Notes: generated by a model not told the origin, from the sequence alone. 64,000 nucleotides of DNA from Aestuariirhabdus litorea (GCF_003864255.1 NZ_QWEZ01000001.1:558001-622000), one strand, 5' to 3'; positions 16,215 through 26,024 are shown, counted from the first letter of the stretch. Program-made: numbers and translations.

Positions 16215-17753
16215 CTAGCGACCCTCAACCATGGGCTGGAAGCGGCGCAACTCGCTGAGTCGGTAACCGGTGTACTGTCCCACCAGCAGGATGATGCCCA
16301 ACAGCACAAGCAGCAGTTCGGGGAAGTTGAAGGTCAGGTGCTCGACCAGGCGGTTGGTCATCGCCAGATAAGCAATCACCGCCACCAGCAGGCTGCCGCC
16401 CCCCTGCATCACCACCTCCTTGGGGCCATCCTCTTCCCACAGGATCGACATCCGCTCAATGGTCCAGGCAAGAATGATCATGGGGAAGAAGGTGACGGTG
16501 AGGGCCTGGGTGAGTCCCAGTTTGTTACTCAGGATACTCATGGCGGCCATCAGCAGGATGACCACGATCACCACGGCGGATATTCGTGCCACCAGAAGCA
16601 GGTTGAGGTTGCTCAGGTAGGAGCGAATCCAGAGGCCGATGCTGACGATGATCAGAAAGATAGCCAGCCCGGTAAACAGGGTCGTCTGGATCAGTGCAAG
16701 GGCGATCAGGATCGGCATAAAGGTGCCGGAGGTTTTGATGCCCACCAGAATCCTGAGCAGCACGACCACCAGCGCACCAATGGGAACCAGTAGAATATGC
16801 TTGAAGGTATTCTGGATTTCGATCGGCAGGCTGTAGATGGAGAAATCCACCAGCGTTGCTTGTTGCTCCCTGCCTTGGGCGATGGCAATCGCCTTGGCTG
16901 GGCGGATATTCTCGATGATGGAGAAGGTTACACGGGAGTTGGACCCTCCTTCGACGTCCAGCAGGGAGACGCCCCCCCGTTGCCAGAGTAGAAAGTTTTC
17001 GGGGTGACCGGTTTCCCCTGTGGTGGGATTAAACAACACCCAGTGTTTACCATCGTGAATCTCCACCAGTTCTGAGAGGGGCACCCGGCGGCGGCCGTCC
17101 TCCAGCTTGATCCCGCGCACGATGCGGGAGGGGACTCCCGCCGTTGCCAGCACTCTCAGCATCAGGTAAACCTTCTTGTCGATGGTTGAGTCGTGGGGGG
17201 CATTGAGCAGTGAGCTAAGGTTCATGCCACTGCCAGGGTTGTTGATTAACCTTACCAGCTCATTGGTGAAGGTCTTGTTGTCCGATGAACGCTCCTTTAC
17301 CAAATCGATCACGGCGTTGATCGCCGTGCGAGTAGAGGCATCCATCTCGGGTGCCGTCGGCGGCTCTGGTGCCTCGGAAGTGGGTGGTGCAGGATTCTTT
17401 GCGGCGTGGAACAGTTGCAGACGGTAGAAAATGGATTGAGGGCCGGAAGCCTCTCGCCGGGCCCATTCCGCGCGACGCTCTGCACCCTGGCCATCCCAGC
17501 CGAAACCGTATCCCGGTGAGGTGAAGTCCTGACTGAGAATAATATCCCCCGGGCCGGTATTCGGTAATGCCAGGGATACCTTGACGGGTTTATCCTCGGC
17601 ATCAAAAGTGACCTTGGCTTCAACCGTCCAAACGGGGCGCTGCTCTCCGGGTAGCAGAGGAAAGCCGAGCTCAATGCGCTTATAGATGGTCAGTCCCAGA
17701 CCGATAACGATGCAGATCATGGCCAGCAGGTATACCTGTGCACGTGCATTCAT
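16215..17753 (-). CDS. Inactive transglutaminase fused to 7 membrane helices
   Basis: This 512-residue protein has one N-terminal membrane anchor (about residues 7-24), a periplasmic region of about 280 residues with a transglutaminase-like fold, then about seven membrane helices (about 300-500). The usual Cys-His-Asp triad of transglutaminases is not apparent in the region ATAGVPSRIVRGIKLEDG / HDGKHWVLFNPTTGE, in line with the family name. It probably binds a peptide or glycan substrate and couples the periplasm to the cytosolic ATP-grasp ligase encoded next. Its start lies 3 bases after the stop of the retropepsin-like lipoprotein gene. Confidence 0.85.
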   Translation of the reverse strand: MNARAQVYLLAMICIVIGLGLTIYKRIELGFPLLPGEQRPVWTVEAKVTFDAEDKPVKVSLALPNTGPGDIILSQDFTSPGYGFGWDGQGAERRAEWARREASGPQSIFYRLQLFHAAKNPAPPTSEAPEPPTAPEMDASTRTAINAVIDLVKERSSDNKTFTNELVRLINNPGSGMNLSSLLNAPHDSTIDKKVYLMLRVLATAGVPSRIVRGIKLEDGRRRVPLSELVEIHDGKHWVLFNPTTGETGHPENFLLWQRGGVSLLDVEGGSNSRVTFSIIENIRPAKAIAIAQGREQQATLVDFSIYSLPIEIQNTFKHILLVPIGALVVVLLRILVGIKTSGTFMPILIALALIQTTLFTGLAIFLIIVSIGLWIRSYLSNLNLLLVARISAVVIVVILLMAAMSILSNKLGLTQALTVTFFPMIILAWTIERMSILWEEDGPKEVVMQGGGSLLVAVIAYLAMTNRLVEHLTFNFPELLLVLLGIILLVGQYTGYRLSELRRFQPMVEGR

Positions 17754-17756
17754 CTC

Positions 17757-18440
17757 TTATTTTCCTGTTTTCGAAGGGTTGCCGGCTGCGTGCTTCTTAC
17801 TCACATCCACCACGAAGAGGTCGGTAAGCAGGTTGCGTCCGACCAGCACCTTGTAGTCAAACTCGCTGCGATCGGCGAGGGTCACCTCAATGCGTTCACT
17901 GATGTTCCCAATGGTCACCCGCATGCGCACTGCATAGCGCTTGACGTCCTCGGCACCGTGGCGCTTGATGGAGGCGATGCGTGTGATGGGGCGCTCCAAA
18001 ATCTGCGAGCCATCTCCCTCGGCGGCCAGGGTCTTGAATTTGACCCAGCGCTGCCCGTCCCGCTCGAACTCGACGGTATCCCAGGCGTGAATCGAAGTGG
18101 TGGTTGCGCCGGTATCGATACGGGCATCGGTGACAAAGTTGCCGGGAGTTACACGCACCTGCTCGACCTCTCCAATCACCAGCTTCTGGTGGATATCCGG
18201 CTTGGCCGTAATGGGCGGGTTCGCCGGAGCCGGTTCGACAGCCGGAGCTGCAGGCTCGCTGGCAGGGGCCGGCTCAATCGCTGGCGGTGCCGGTACTTTG
18301 GCCGCTGCGGACGATTCGCTGGCAGTTGCCGGTTGAGCGGTCAATTCACTGTCGTTGCCTGGAGAAGAGCCGGGTTGCAGGGCTTGGCAGCCAGATAAAA
18401 TCAGGGAGAGACACAGCAGTACAGTTGGGGAAATTCGCAT
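17757..18440 (-). CDS. Retropepsin-like aspartic protease lipoprotein
   Basis: The 227-residue precursor starts with a lipoprotein signal (lipobox LILSGC, Cys18). An Ala/Pro-rich flexible linker follows (about residues 35-80), then a retropepsin-like domain of the family once annotated as ATP-dependent zinc protease (PF05618). The active-site motif IDTGATTTS has its Asp at about residue 109; one such half-site per chain implies a dimer. It is probably anchored in the outer or inner membrane facing the periplasm. The ATG at 18440 was chosen because it begins the lipoprotein signal and AAGGA precedes it; a codon at 18503 adds a polar leader. It is the first gene of the three-gene operon. Confidence 0.85.
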   Translation of the reverse strand: MRISPTVLLCLSLILSGCQALQPGSSPGNDSELTAQPATASESSAAAKVPAPPAIEPAPASEPAAPAVEPAPANPPITAKPDIHQKLVIGEVEQVRVTPGNFVTDARIDTGATTTSIHAWDTVEFERDGQRWVKFKTLAAEGDGSQILERPITRIASIKRHGAEDVKRYAVRMRVTIGNISERIEVTLADRSEFDYKVLVGRNLLTDLFVVDVSKKHAAGNPSKTGK

Positions 18441-18592
18441 CGAGATATCCTTGGGAGAAGTGTCATCCTGATTGGGAGCGGCTGACTCCCTAGATCCTAG
18501 CAAATAATTGCGCGTCGGTGGGTAACAAACCGCAACAGGCTGAAACGGGATGCTGCTGGCAGCGAGAGGGGACGGGCACGTACAATAGAGGC

Positions 18593-18608
18593 TGACACTT
18601 GGCTGTCA
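18593..18608. promoter_or_regulatory. Inverted repeat before the NhaC gene
   Basis: TGACA and TGTCA are separated by six bases, 45 bases before the antiporter start and just after a TACAAT hexamer at 18581-18586 that could be its -10. The size suits a dimeric repressor site, but no regulator is suggested by context. Confidence 0.3.
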
Positions 18609-18652
18609 TCAAACCTGGTTAGGCTCTGTAGCCGCTGCTCTCTGGAGACCCT

Positions 18653-19993
18653 ATGAACGCATCCCCTGCCCGGATTGGAAGCCCCTGGGCACTCATGCCC
18701 CTGCTCTGCTTTTTACTGATTTTTTTTGGGTCGGGGCTCTATTTTCACAGTATCGGAACCGAGTTTGCCTTCTACCAGGTGAAAGCCCCGGTCGCCATTA
18801 TTCCTGCCATCGTGCTGGCCCTATTGCTGGGGCGGGAAGCGTTGTCGCAGCAGGTCGAGCGCTTTCTCCAGGGGGTCGGCGACAGCAATATCATCATGAT
18901 GTGCCTGGTGTTCCTGCTGGCCGGTGCTTTTACTGCGGTCTCCAAGGCGATTGGTGGGGTGGACGCAACGGTGAGCCTTGGTCTGCAATGGATCCCGGCG
19001 CAGTGGGTGTTGCCGGGCCTGTTTGTGATCGCCGCCTTTATCGCCACCGCCATGGGAACCTCCATGGGCACCATTGCCGCAGTGGCGCCGATCGCCATCG
19101 GCGTAGCCGAGGGAGCCAGCCTCCCCTTGCCGCTGACGGTGGGGGCTGTGATCGGCGGGGCGATGTTTGGTGATAACCTCTCCATTATTTCGGATACCAC
19201 CATCGCCGCCACCCGAACCCAGGGCTGTGAGATGCGCGACAAGTTTCGCCTTAACGTGCTGATTGCCGCCCCCGCTGCACTGTTGACCATCGTCCTGCTG
19301 TTCGTGCTCGGCAGCGCCGCCGAGGTGGGCGAACCCGACGCTGTGAAGTGGTGGCTGGTGCTGCCCTATCTTGCGGTACTGGTGATGGCACTGGCGGGGA
19401 TCAATGTACTGGTGGTGCTGTTCAGCGGCATCCTTTTTTCGGGAATGATCGGGCTGGTGCAGGGCAGCTTCTCCTTGTCCGGGTTCGCCAACAGTATCTA
19501 CAGCGGTTATGAATCGATGCTGGAGATCATGCTGCTGTCGATGTTTATCGGCGGCCTGGGCGCGCTGATGAAACAGCAGGGGGGGCTCAGTTTTCTCACC
19601 CACTGGATCCTCCGTTTCAGCCAACGCGGGGGGCTGATGGCCACCCGGCGCGCGGGAGAGGGGGCGATCAGTGCGCTGGTGGCCTTCAGTAATCTCTTCA
19701 TCGCCAACAATACCGTGGCTATCGTTTTGAGTGGTGGGGTGGCCAAACAGATCGCCGAGCAGCACGGGGTTGACCCGCGCCGAAGCGCCAGCCTGCTGGA
19801 TATCTTCTCCTGCGTGGTGCAAGGGCTACTGCCCTACGGCGCCCAGATTCTGCTGGCCGCTTCCCTGTCGGGGCTCTCGCCCCTGAGCCTGGCAGGCAGT
19901 ATCTGGTATTGTTGGCTGCTGGCCGCAGCGGCGCTGTTAGCGGTGGTGTTCGGAGTGCCCCGCGTCGGAAGCCCGGCGGTGAGTGACCGCTAA
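18653..19993 (+). CDS. NhaC-family Na+/H+ antiporter
   Basis: The 446-residue polytopic inner-membrane protein has about 11-12 helices and the NhaC-type core: [19 protein letters not shown] near residue 128 and [20 protein letters not shown] near 168, whose Asp residues are the likely ion-binding sites. Members exchange Na+ for H+, sometimes with organic acids. GGAG lies ahead of the ATG. The gene is divergent from the retropepsin operon across about 210 bases and is followed by pyruvate kinase after 44 bases. Substrate beyond Na+/H+ cannot be told. Confidence 0.87.
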   Translation: MNASPARIGSPWALMPLLCFLLIFFGSGLYFHSIGTEFAFYQVKAPVAIIPAIVLALLLGREALSQQVERFLQGVGDSNIIMMCLVFLLAGAFTAVSKAIGGVDATVSLGLQWIPAQWVLPGLFVIAAFIATAMGTSMGTIAAVAPIAIGVAEGASLPLPLTVGAVIGGAMFGDNLSIISDTTIAATRTQGCEMRDKFRLNVLIAAPAALLTIVLLFVLGSAAEVGEPDAVKWWLVLPYLAVLVMALAGINVLVVLFSGILFSGMIGLVQGSFSLSGFANSIYSGYESMLEIMLLSMFIGGLGALMKQQGGLSFLTHWILRFSQRGGLMATRRAGEGAISALVAFSNLFIANNTVAIVLSGGVAKQIAEQHGVDPRRSASLLDIFSCVVQGLLPYGAQILLAASLSGLSPLSLAGSIWYCWLLAAAALLAVVFGVPRVGSPAVSDR

Positions 19994-20037
19994 ACCGGGT
20001 GCACCCCCGGATCAATTTAACCAATGGGAGAGTTCTA

Positions 20038-21474
20038 ATGATGATAAGACGGACCAAGATTGTTGCTACCCTGGGGCCGGCCACTGACGATCCGGTGGTG
20101 CTGGAGCGGTTGCTGCTGGCGGGGGTCAATATGGTGCGCCTGAACTTCTCCCACGGAGATGCCGACTCCCACCGCCAGCGTGCCCGCCAGGTGCGGGAGA
20201 TCTGCCAGCGACTGGGGATCAGCGTGGCGGTGCTGGGCGACCTGCAGGGTCCCAAGATCCGTATCTCCCGCTTTCGCACCGGCAAGGTGGTGCTTAAGCG
20301 AGACGCCCCCTTCTGCCTCGATGCCGGGCTGGAGAAGGAGGCCGGCGATGAGGGGAGTGTCGGCATCGCCTACAAGGAGCTGCCCGCGGACAGCAAGCCC
20401 GGGGATATCCTGCTGCTGGACGACGGCCGCATTGTGCTGGAGGTGGAGCGGATCGAGGGCAGCCGTATCCACACCCGGGTGCGGGTTGGGGGCGAGCTCT
20501 CCAACAACAAGGGAATCAACCGGCAGGGGGGCGGTCTCTCGGCGCCCGCCCTGACCGACAAGGACAAACAGGATATCGTGCTCGCCGCCGAGATCGATAT
20601 CGACTACCTGGCGGTCTCCTTTCCCCGCAGTGCCGAGGATATCGAGCAGGCTCGGAGCCTGCTGCGAGAGGCCGGTGGCAGTGCCTTCCTGATGGCCAAG
20701 ATTGAGCGCGCCGAGGCGGTAGCCGATGATGACACCCTCGACAGCATCATCTGCGCCTCCGATGCAGTGATGGTAGCGCGGGGCGATCTGGGGGTGGAGA
20801 TCGGCGATGCTGAGCTGATCGGCAAGCAGAAAGAGATCATTGCTCGTGCCCGCAAGCTTAACCGGGTGGTGGTCACGGCGACGCAGATGATGGAGAGTAT
20901 GATCCATAACAGTTTGCCCACCCGTGCCGAGGTGTTCGACGTGGCCAATGCCGTACTCGACGGCACGGATGCGGTGATGCTGTCGGCGGAGACCGCTACC
21001 GGCGATGACCCCTGTGGCGTGGTCGAAGCGATGTCACGTATCTGTATCGGGGCCCAGACTCACCGTTCGGTGACCATCTCTCGCCACCGGGTGGATACCA
21101 CCTTCTCCACGGTGGAGGAGGCCATCGCCATGGCCGCGATGTACAGCGCCAACCACCTCGAAGGGGTCTCCGCCATCGTCTGCCTGACCGAGTCCGGGAC
21201 CACCCCGCTGCTGATGTCCCGTATCAGCTCCGGCTTGCCGATCTATGCCATGACCCCCCACCCCGCTACCCAGCGTCGAGTGGCCCTCTATCGGGGGGTT
21301 GAACCGGTCCCCTTTACCATCGAGGAGCTGCCGGAAGGGGAGCTGGCACTGCGCGCCCTGAACCTGTTGCGTGAGCGCGGTGCGATCCGGGAGGGTGAGT
21401 TGGTAATCCTTACCCGGGGTGACCAGCTGGGCGTTGGGGGGGGCACCAACAGCTTGCGGATCTATCGCGCCTGA
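20038..21474 (+). CDS. pykA: Pyruvate kinase, PykA type
   Basis: The 478-residue enzyme converts phosphoenolpyruvate and ADP into pyruvate and ATP in the last step of glycolysis. The N-terminus [17 protein letters not shown] matches E. coli PykA (480 residues) better than PykF. Hallmarks are RLNFSHG (about residue 33), the catalytic block [11 protein letters not shown] near 220, GDLGVEIG near 247, and [10 protein letters not shown] near 281. The ATG at 20038 has GGGAG just upstream; an in-frame codon at 19999 adds an atypical leader. It lies downstream of the antiporter, probably with its own promoter. A hairpin at 21495 may end the transcript. Confidence 0.95.
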   Translation: MMIRRTKIVATLGPATDDPVVLERLLLAGVNMVRLNFSHGDADSHRQRARQVREICQRLGISVAVLGDLQGPKIRISRFRTGKVVLKRDAPFCLDAGLEKEAGDEGSVGIAYKELPADSKPGDILLLDDGRIVLEVERIEGSRIHTRVRVGGELSNNKGINRQGGGLSAPALTDKDKQDIVLAAEIDIDYLAVSFPRSAEDIEQARSLLREAGGSAFLMAKIERAEAVADDDTLDSIICASDAVMVARGDLGVEIGDAELIGKQKEIIARARKLNRVVVTATQMMESMIHNSLPTRAEVFDVANAVLDGTDAVMLSAETATGDDPCGVVEAMSRICIGAQTHRSVTISRHRVDTTFSTVEEAIAMAAMYSANHLEGVSAIVCLTESGTTPLLMSRISSGLPIYAMTPHPATQRRVALYRGVEPVPFTIEELPEGELALRALNLLRERGAIREGELVILTRGDQLGVGGGTNSLRIYRA

Positions 21475-21494
21475 CCCAACGCCCTTTGCGCTGC

Positions 21495-21523
21495 AGGGCT
21501 TTTCCACTCTGTAGAAAGGCCCT
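21495..21523 (+). terminator. Hairpin after pyruvate kinase
   Basis: AGGGCTTTTC pairs with GAAAGGCCCT (one G-T wobble) around a 9-base loop, 21 bases after the stop. There is no T run beyond TTTG, so intrinsic termination would be weak. Confidence 0.4.
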
Positions 21524-21631
21524 TTGCCGCCGACTTGAAATGGCGTCGGGGATACCGCACACTCGCCTGCCGCTGTTGTCGCCACGGGGAAGCGGTGGCG
21601 CGCAGCCGATTCAAGGGATGAGGGGGTCATC

Positions 21632-22399
21632 GTGGAGTATGAGCTGAATCTGGTCGTTATCCTGGCGCTGGTGGGGGCCGGGCTGGTATCCGGCTTTATC
21701 AATACCCTGGCCGGCGGTGGCTCGATGCTCAGCCTGCCTGCCCTGATGCTGGTGGGGATGCCGCCGGAGATTGCCAACGCTACCAATCGGGTGGCGGTGC
21801 TGCTGCAGTCCCTGACCGGTTCCAGCGGCTTTAATAAACAGGGGATGTTGGAGCGAAGCGCCATCGTGCCGATTCTGGTGCCCACCCTGCTGGGCTCCCT
21901 GGCGGGCGCACTGATCGCCTCCTACCTGCCCTCGGTGGTCCTCAAACCGGTGCTGTTGACCACCATGGTGATCATGGCGCTGGTCATGCTGTTCAAGCCG
22001 GCGACCATTGTGCCCGAGCTGGGCACAGAGCCCTTCAGCTTAGCCGAGCGGCCCATGGCCTGGGGCGGCATGTTTGTCGCCGGGCTCTACGGCGGATTTG
22101 TGCAGGCGGGGGTAGGGTTTATTTTGCTGGCGGCCCTCGCCGGAGGCCTGCGCTATGACCTGGTTCGCTCCAACGCCCTTAAAAATGTCTGCACCGCCGC
22201 CCTCAGTGTGGTGGCGCTGGGGGTCTTTGTCGCCCGCGACCAGGTGCTCTGGGTGCCCGGCCTGGTGCTGGCCGTCGGCAGCATGAGCGGAGCCTACCTG
22301 AGTGTGAAATTTGCCATCCGCGCCAGCCAGCGCACCCTCAAGTGGATCCTGCTGGTCATGGTGTTACTGGCCTGTGGGGCGGCGTTAATGAGCAGTTAG
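21632..22399 (+). CDS. TSUP (TauE/SafE) family membrane transporter
   Basis: The 255-residue protein has about eight membrane helices in two similar halves. Each half carries the family's glycine-rich entry: LVSGFINTLAGGGSMLSLPA near residue 18 and GLYGGFVQAGVGFILLAALA near 152. TSUP proteins export or take up sulfonates, sulfite and small organic acids; none of the neighbours fixes the substrate. The start is GTG at 21632, preceded by a G-rich AGGGGG tract. It stands alone on the plus strand, with 157 bases to pyruvate kinase and 229 to the next gene. Confidence 0.85.
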   Translation: MEYELNLVVILALVGAGLVSGFINTLAGGGSMLSLPALMLVGMPPEIANATNRVAVLLQSLTGSSGFNKQGMLERSAIVPILVPTLLGSLAGALIASYLPSVVLKPVLLTTMVIMALVMLFKPATIVPELGTEPFSLAERPMAWGGMFVAGLYGGFVQAGVGFILLAALAGGLRYDLVRSNALKNVCTAALSVVALGVFVARDQVLWVPGLVLAVGSMSGAYLSVKFAIRASQRTLKWILLVMVLLACGAALMSS

Positions 22400-22529
22400 T
22401 CCCCGGCTCGTCCGGAGGGCTGGTCGCCGCTCTCCCAATACTGATCTTGTCCTCACAAAGCGCTGGCGGATGCCACCGGGATTCATCGGGTTTGTGACAA
22501 ATGTCCAATAAAAACTACAAACTGTAAAA

Positions 22530-22598
22530 AATAGCAGAGATGTTCTACGCCGATTTCGCTACACTGGACCGGTTAACTGACTTTTTTACTCTGCTATT
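22530..22598. promoter_or_regulatory. Ten-base inverted repeat in the leader of the polyamine-type binding protein
   Basis: AATAGCAGAG (22530-22539) and CTCTGCTATT (22589-22598) are perfect inverted copies separated by 49 bases, ending 30 bases before the start codon. They could form a long-loop leader hairpin that includes the ribosome-site region or serve as two operator sites. Confidence 0.4.
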
Positions 22599-22628
22599 GC
22601 GTCGGTATTTCCGGCATTGAAGGTGTTT

Positions 22629-23744
22629 ATGAACGCTCTTTCCACCCTGATGGGAGCCTTGGTGCTCCTGCTGGCCCTGCCGTTGCAAGCGGCTACCCTG
22701 CGGGTACTGAACTGGTCTGACTACGTCGATGAGGCGATGCTGGAGCAGTTCAAACAGGAGCAGGGGATCGAACTGGTTTACGAGCTGTTCGAGAGCGAAG
22801 ATGAGTTTCTGGACAAGCTCTTTAACGCCAGGGAGCCCTGGGATGTGATTGTCCCCCCCAGCGCCATGATCCCTTTCCTCAGCGAGCGTCAGCTGATCGT
22901 CCCGCTGGACCTTCAACTGCTGCCAATGCGTGCGGGGCTCGACCAGGGAATCATGAAGCAGTTGGAGATGCAGGATCCCGGTAACCGTTATGCGGTGCCC
23001 TACATGTGGGGAACCACGGGGCTGGGGGTCAACGAGAAGATGCTCTCCACCCTCGGCATTCCCGCGAATAAGATGGACAGCTGGTCGTTGCTCTACGACG
23101 ATGAGTTACGCCACAAGGCCTCTGGCTGTGGCATTGCATTGCTGAACGAATCATCCGAACTCTTTGCCTCTGCGCTGGTCTATCTGGGCCACTCGGTCAA
23201 CACCACCAACGATGCCGAACTGCAGGAGGCGGCTGACCTGCTCAAGCGTGCCGTTGGCGATACCCGCTACCTCCACACCTCGCAGTACAGTAGCGACCTG
23301 GCGTCGGGCAAACTGTGCGTGGCGGTGGGTTACTCCGGTGATATCCTGGCCGATGTGGGTGAGGCGGAAAATGCTGATGTGCTCTACCACGTTCCCGTCG
23401 AGGGGGCCGCGGTCTGGTTTGATGTGATGGCGATCCCTGCCGCCAGCAAGCAGAAAGCGCTGGCCCACCGCTTTATCAACTTTATGATCCAGCCGGAAAC
23501 CGCAGCCGCCAACACCAATTATGTGGCTTACCCCAACGCGGTTCCTGCCAGCCTCAGGCTGGTGGATGCCGAGGTGAGGGAGGATCCGGCGGTTTACCCC
23601 TCCGCCAAGGTCCAGTCCCGTTTGCAGGGGGTGCGCTCTGCGGATCGCAAGACCCGCCGCATCAAACGCAAGCTGTGGGTGGCGGTCAACTGTCATTCCG
23701 GTCGCTTCTGCCAGATTCCAATGAAAAACCCCTACGGTTATTAA
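22629..23744 (+). CDS. PotF/PotD-like polyamine-type periplasmic binding protein
   Basis: The 371-residue protein has a signal peptide (about residues 1-22, ending LPLQAAT). A family 1 extracellular solute-binding domain follows with the spermidine/putrescine signature LRVLNWSDYVDEAMLEQF near 24-41. The hinge blocks YAVPYMWGTTGLGVN near 119 and VGYSGDILADVGEAE near 235 are conserved. After the usual end (KLWV) there is an extra tail of about 20 residues with two Cys. No pot permease or ATPase genes are nearby, so it is an orphan or works with a distant transporter. ATG 22629 was chosen over TTG 22617 because GAAGG precedes it. Confidence 0.83.
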   Translation: MNALSTLMGALVLLLALPLQAATLRVLNWSDYVDEAMLEQFKQEQGIELVYELFESEDEFLDKLFNAREPWDVIVPPSAMIPFLSERQLIVPLDLQLLPMRAGLDQGIMKQLEMQDPGNRYAVPYMWGTTGLGVNEKMLSTLGIPANKMDSWSLLYDDELRHKASGCGIALLNESSELFASALVYLGHSVNTTNDAELQEAADLLKRAVGDTRYLHTSQYSSDLASGKLCVAVGYSGDILADVGEAENADVLYHVPVEGAAVWFDVMAIPAASKQKALAHRFINFMIQPETAAANTNYVAYPNAVPASLRLVDAEVREDPAVYPSAKVQSRLQGVRSADRKTRRIKRKLWVAVNCHSGRFCQIPMKNPYGY

Positions 23745-23753
23745 CGCTCTCCT

Positions 23754-23776
23754 GCTCCCGCCCCTGTGGCGGGAGC
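23754..23776 (+). terminator. Hairpin after the polyamine-type binding protein gene
   Basis: GCTCCCGCC pairs perfectly with GGCGGGAGC around a 5-base loop, 10 bases after the stop codon. No T run follows, so it may stabilise the mRNA end or assist termination. Confidence 0.45.
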
Positions 23777-23974
23777 GTGGCTGTTGTCTCCGGGAGAGGG
23801 GGCGGGGGTGAGTACTTCTCATCTCCCACCCTTTCTCTTGTTCTCTACCCCCCCTTTTTTTCGAGTGGATGCGGCTCATCCTGCCCGGGCGTCCCTTTCG
23901 GTGACAAAGTTACATACAGGTTGTCGCACTGCTCCTACACTGCCCGGCCTATTCCCAACTGCCGGAGAAATCCC

Positions 23975-24538
23975 ATGAACCCCAGAATACTGACTCTGGT
24001 TGCTGCCTTGACCAGCCTGCCCCTGTCGGCCGCAGAAATCGATCAAGAGCAGGCCGCTGCGCGCGCCATTGCCGCCAGCTTCGGCGGCCAGCTGCAGGCT
24101 GCCCTGAAACCGGCGTTGCAACAGAAGGGGGCGGTGGCAGCCATCGACCTGTGCCATACCGAAGCGGCGCCGATTGCCGCCGAACAGGCCCGTCGAAGTG
24201 GCTGGGCGGTGGGTCGCACCTCACTGCGGGTGCGCAACCCGGACAACCAGCCCGATGGCTGGGAGCAAGCGGTGCTGGAGCAGTTTGAGGCGCGCAAGCG
24301 GGCAGGCGAAGCGCCCGCCAGCCTGGAGTGGTTCGAGCGGGTGGCGGTGGAGGGGGGGACGGAGTTGCGTTACATGAAAGCGATCCCCACCGGCCCCGTT
24401 TGCCTTAACTGTCACGGACAGCAGCTGGCGCCTGAGGTCAGTGCCCGCCTTGACCAGCTCTACCCCGACGACCGCGCGCGGGGTTTTGCCGAGGGTGACC
24501 TGCGGGGCGCCTTCAGCCTGCGCAAGCGACTGGACTAG
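23975..24538 (+). CDS. Tll0287-like (DUF3365) periplasmic protein with a heme c motif
   Basis: The 187-residue precursor has a short signal peptide (to about LPLSAAE, residue 20). The domain resembles DUF3365/Tll0287, a PAS-like heme-binding fold. The motif CLNCH near residue 147 has the C-x2-C-H form for covalent heme c attachment, and a conserved DLCHTEAAPIAAE segment lies near 52. It is probably a periplasmic redox or gas sensor domain standing alone rather than fused to a kinase. The ATG at 23975 follows GGAG. It converges on the oxidase gene with 6 bases between the stops. Confidence 0.78.
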   Translation: MNPRILTLVAALTSLPLSAAEIDQEQAAARAIAASFGGQLQAALKPALQQKGAVAAIDLCHTEAAPIAAEQARRSGWAVGRTSLRVRNPDNQPDGWEQAVLEQFEARKRAGEAPASLEWFERVAVEGGTELRYMKAIPTGPVCLNCHGQQLAPEVSARLDQLYPDDRARGFAEGDLRGAFSLRKRLD

Positions 24539-24544
24539 CCCGGC

Positions 24545-25939
24545 TCAGTGAATCAGACGCTCAAGCTGCTGGCAGGTGGCGCCGGCCAGCGTTTTCAACA
24601 GGGAAGGGCCCGACTGTCGACGGTAGAGGCGATCCTCCCAGCTGAACAGGCTGAGAATGGTGCGGTAGGTCAGCCAGCGAATCGGCTCCGGCTCCCAGCG
24701 CCGTAACGCCTGCCGGTGGCTGGCGGGGGTGAAGACCCAGGGCATGCGGGTGCGCTCGCTCTCCTGCCCCAGGATCAGGTCCGCCAGGGTGCGCCCGAAC
24801 AGGTTGGTGGCCCCCACCCCCTCTCCACCGTAGCCGCCGGCGCTGGCGATACCGGTGGCGGGATCGAAGAGGGCGAAGGGGGCAAAGTTGCGCGCCATGC
24901 CAAGGCTGCCGCCCCAGCCGTGGGTCACTCGGGCTTGCTGCAGCGGCGGAAACAGCTCCCGCATCAGCTCCTCGCGCAGGCGAAACTCCGGGTCGGACAG
25001 AGAGAACCGGTGCCGCACCTTGCCGCCAAAGCAGTAGCCCCCGCGGGCACCAAAGATCAGCCGGTTATCGGCCGAGCGGTGGCCGTAGGTGGTGAGGCGG
25101 CCACCATCGCTAAAGGCGGGGCGCCGCTCCATGCCGATCTCCTCCCACTGCGAAGGGGCCAGGGGCTCGGTGGCGATAATCAGGCTCTGCACCGGCAGCA
25201 CGTAGCGGTTGATGCCCATCAGTGAATCACTGAAGCCCTCGGTCGCGGGCACCAGTATTGAGGCACGGAGACGGCCCTGGGCGGTTCTAAGGTCAGTGCC
25301 TTCAACCGCCGTCACGGGGCTGTTTTCTAAGATCTGTACCCCCAGCCTTTCGACACAGTCGGCCAGTCCGCGCACCAGCTTGCCCGGCTGGATCACTGCG
25401 CAATGGGGGCTGTAGATGCCGCCGTAGCCGTTGTGCATACGCATCTGTTTCGACAACTCGTCAGCGTCCATCCAGCGGAAATCCTCCTCCGTATGGCCAT
25501 CGGCGTGGAGCCCCCTGAGCTCGGACTGGATACGCTTGAGCTGCTCCGGGTAGCGGGCCGCGGCGTAGATCATGCCACCGCGGGCGAGGTCGCAGTCGAT
25601 CTGCTCCCGCTCCAGCACCCGCTCCACCTCATCGATGATGCCGTAGAGCTGGCGATAACCGGCGCGACAAGCCTCAGGCTCCAGCCGCGCCAGGTATTTC
25701 CCCTCACCGGCGATACCGCCAATCAGCCAACCGCCGTTGCGGCCGGAGGCGCCAAAACCCACCTGCTCGGCTTCGACAATCGCCACCGACAACTGGGGGG
25801 CCTGCTGCTTGAGGTAGTAGGCGGTCCAGAGCCCGGTGAAACCGGCGCCGATAATTGCCACATCGACATTGAGCTCCTGTTGCAGGGAGGCGCGCGCCGG
25901 GGTGCTGGGCAGGGTATCAAACCAGAAACTGATCGCCAT
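24545..25939 (-). CDS. FAD-dependent amine oxidase, PuuB-like
   Basis: The 464-residue enzyme belongs to the DAO family. Its N-terminal Rossmann motif is AIIGAGFTGLWTAYYL (about residues 28-43), and the FAD-binding block GFGASGRNGGWL lies near 60. The C-terminal block YGGEGVGATNLFGRTLADLI lies near 371. It resembles gamma-glutamylputrescine oxidoreductase PuuB, which oxidises the polyamine adduct and releases hydrogen peroxide, but related enzymes act on glycine betaine derivatives or other amines. The extra C-terminal stretch of about 60 residues, also known in some relatives, has no clear motif. An AraC-type regulator gene lies upstream on the same strand. Ribosome site GAGGAG. Confidence 0.83.
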   Translation of the reverse strand: MAISFWFDTLPSTPARASLQQELNVDVAIIGAGFTGLWTAYYLKQQAPQLSVAIVEAEQVGFGASGRNGGWLIGGIAGEGKYLARLEPEACRAGYRQLYGIIDEVERVLEREQIDCDLARGGMIYAAARYPEQLKRIQSELRGLHADGHTEEDFRWMDADELSKQMRMHNGYGGIYSPHCAVIQPGKLVRGLADCVERLGVQILENSPVTAVEGTDLRTAQGRLRASILVPATEGFSDSLMGINRYVLPVQSLIIATEPLAPSQWEEIGMERRPAFSDGGRLTTYGHRSADNRLIFGARGGYCFGGKVRHRFSLSDPEFRLREELMRELFPPLQQARVTHGWGGSLGMARNFAPFALFDPATGIASAGGYGGEGVGATNLFGRTLADLILGQESERTRMPWVFTPASHRQALRRWEPEPIRWLTYRTILSLFSWEDRLYRRQSGPSLLKTLAGATCQQLERLIH

Positions 25940-26024
25940 GGGGTCTCCTCTGTGGTGGGGTAGGCTGAGCCACAGTCTATCCTGCCGATGGGGTACTTTT
26001 CCTGCGTGCGGGACCGGGCGAAAA

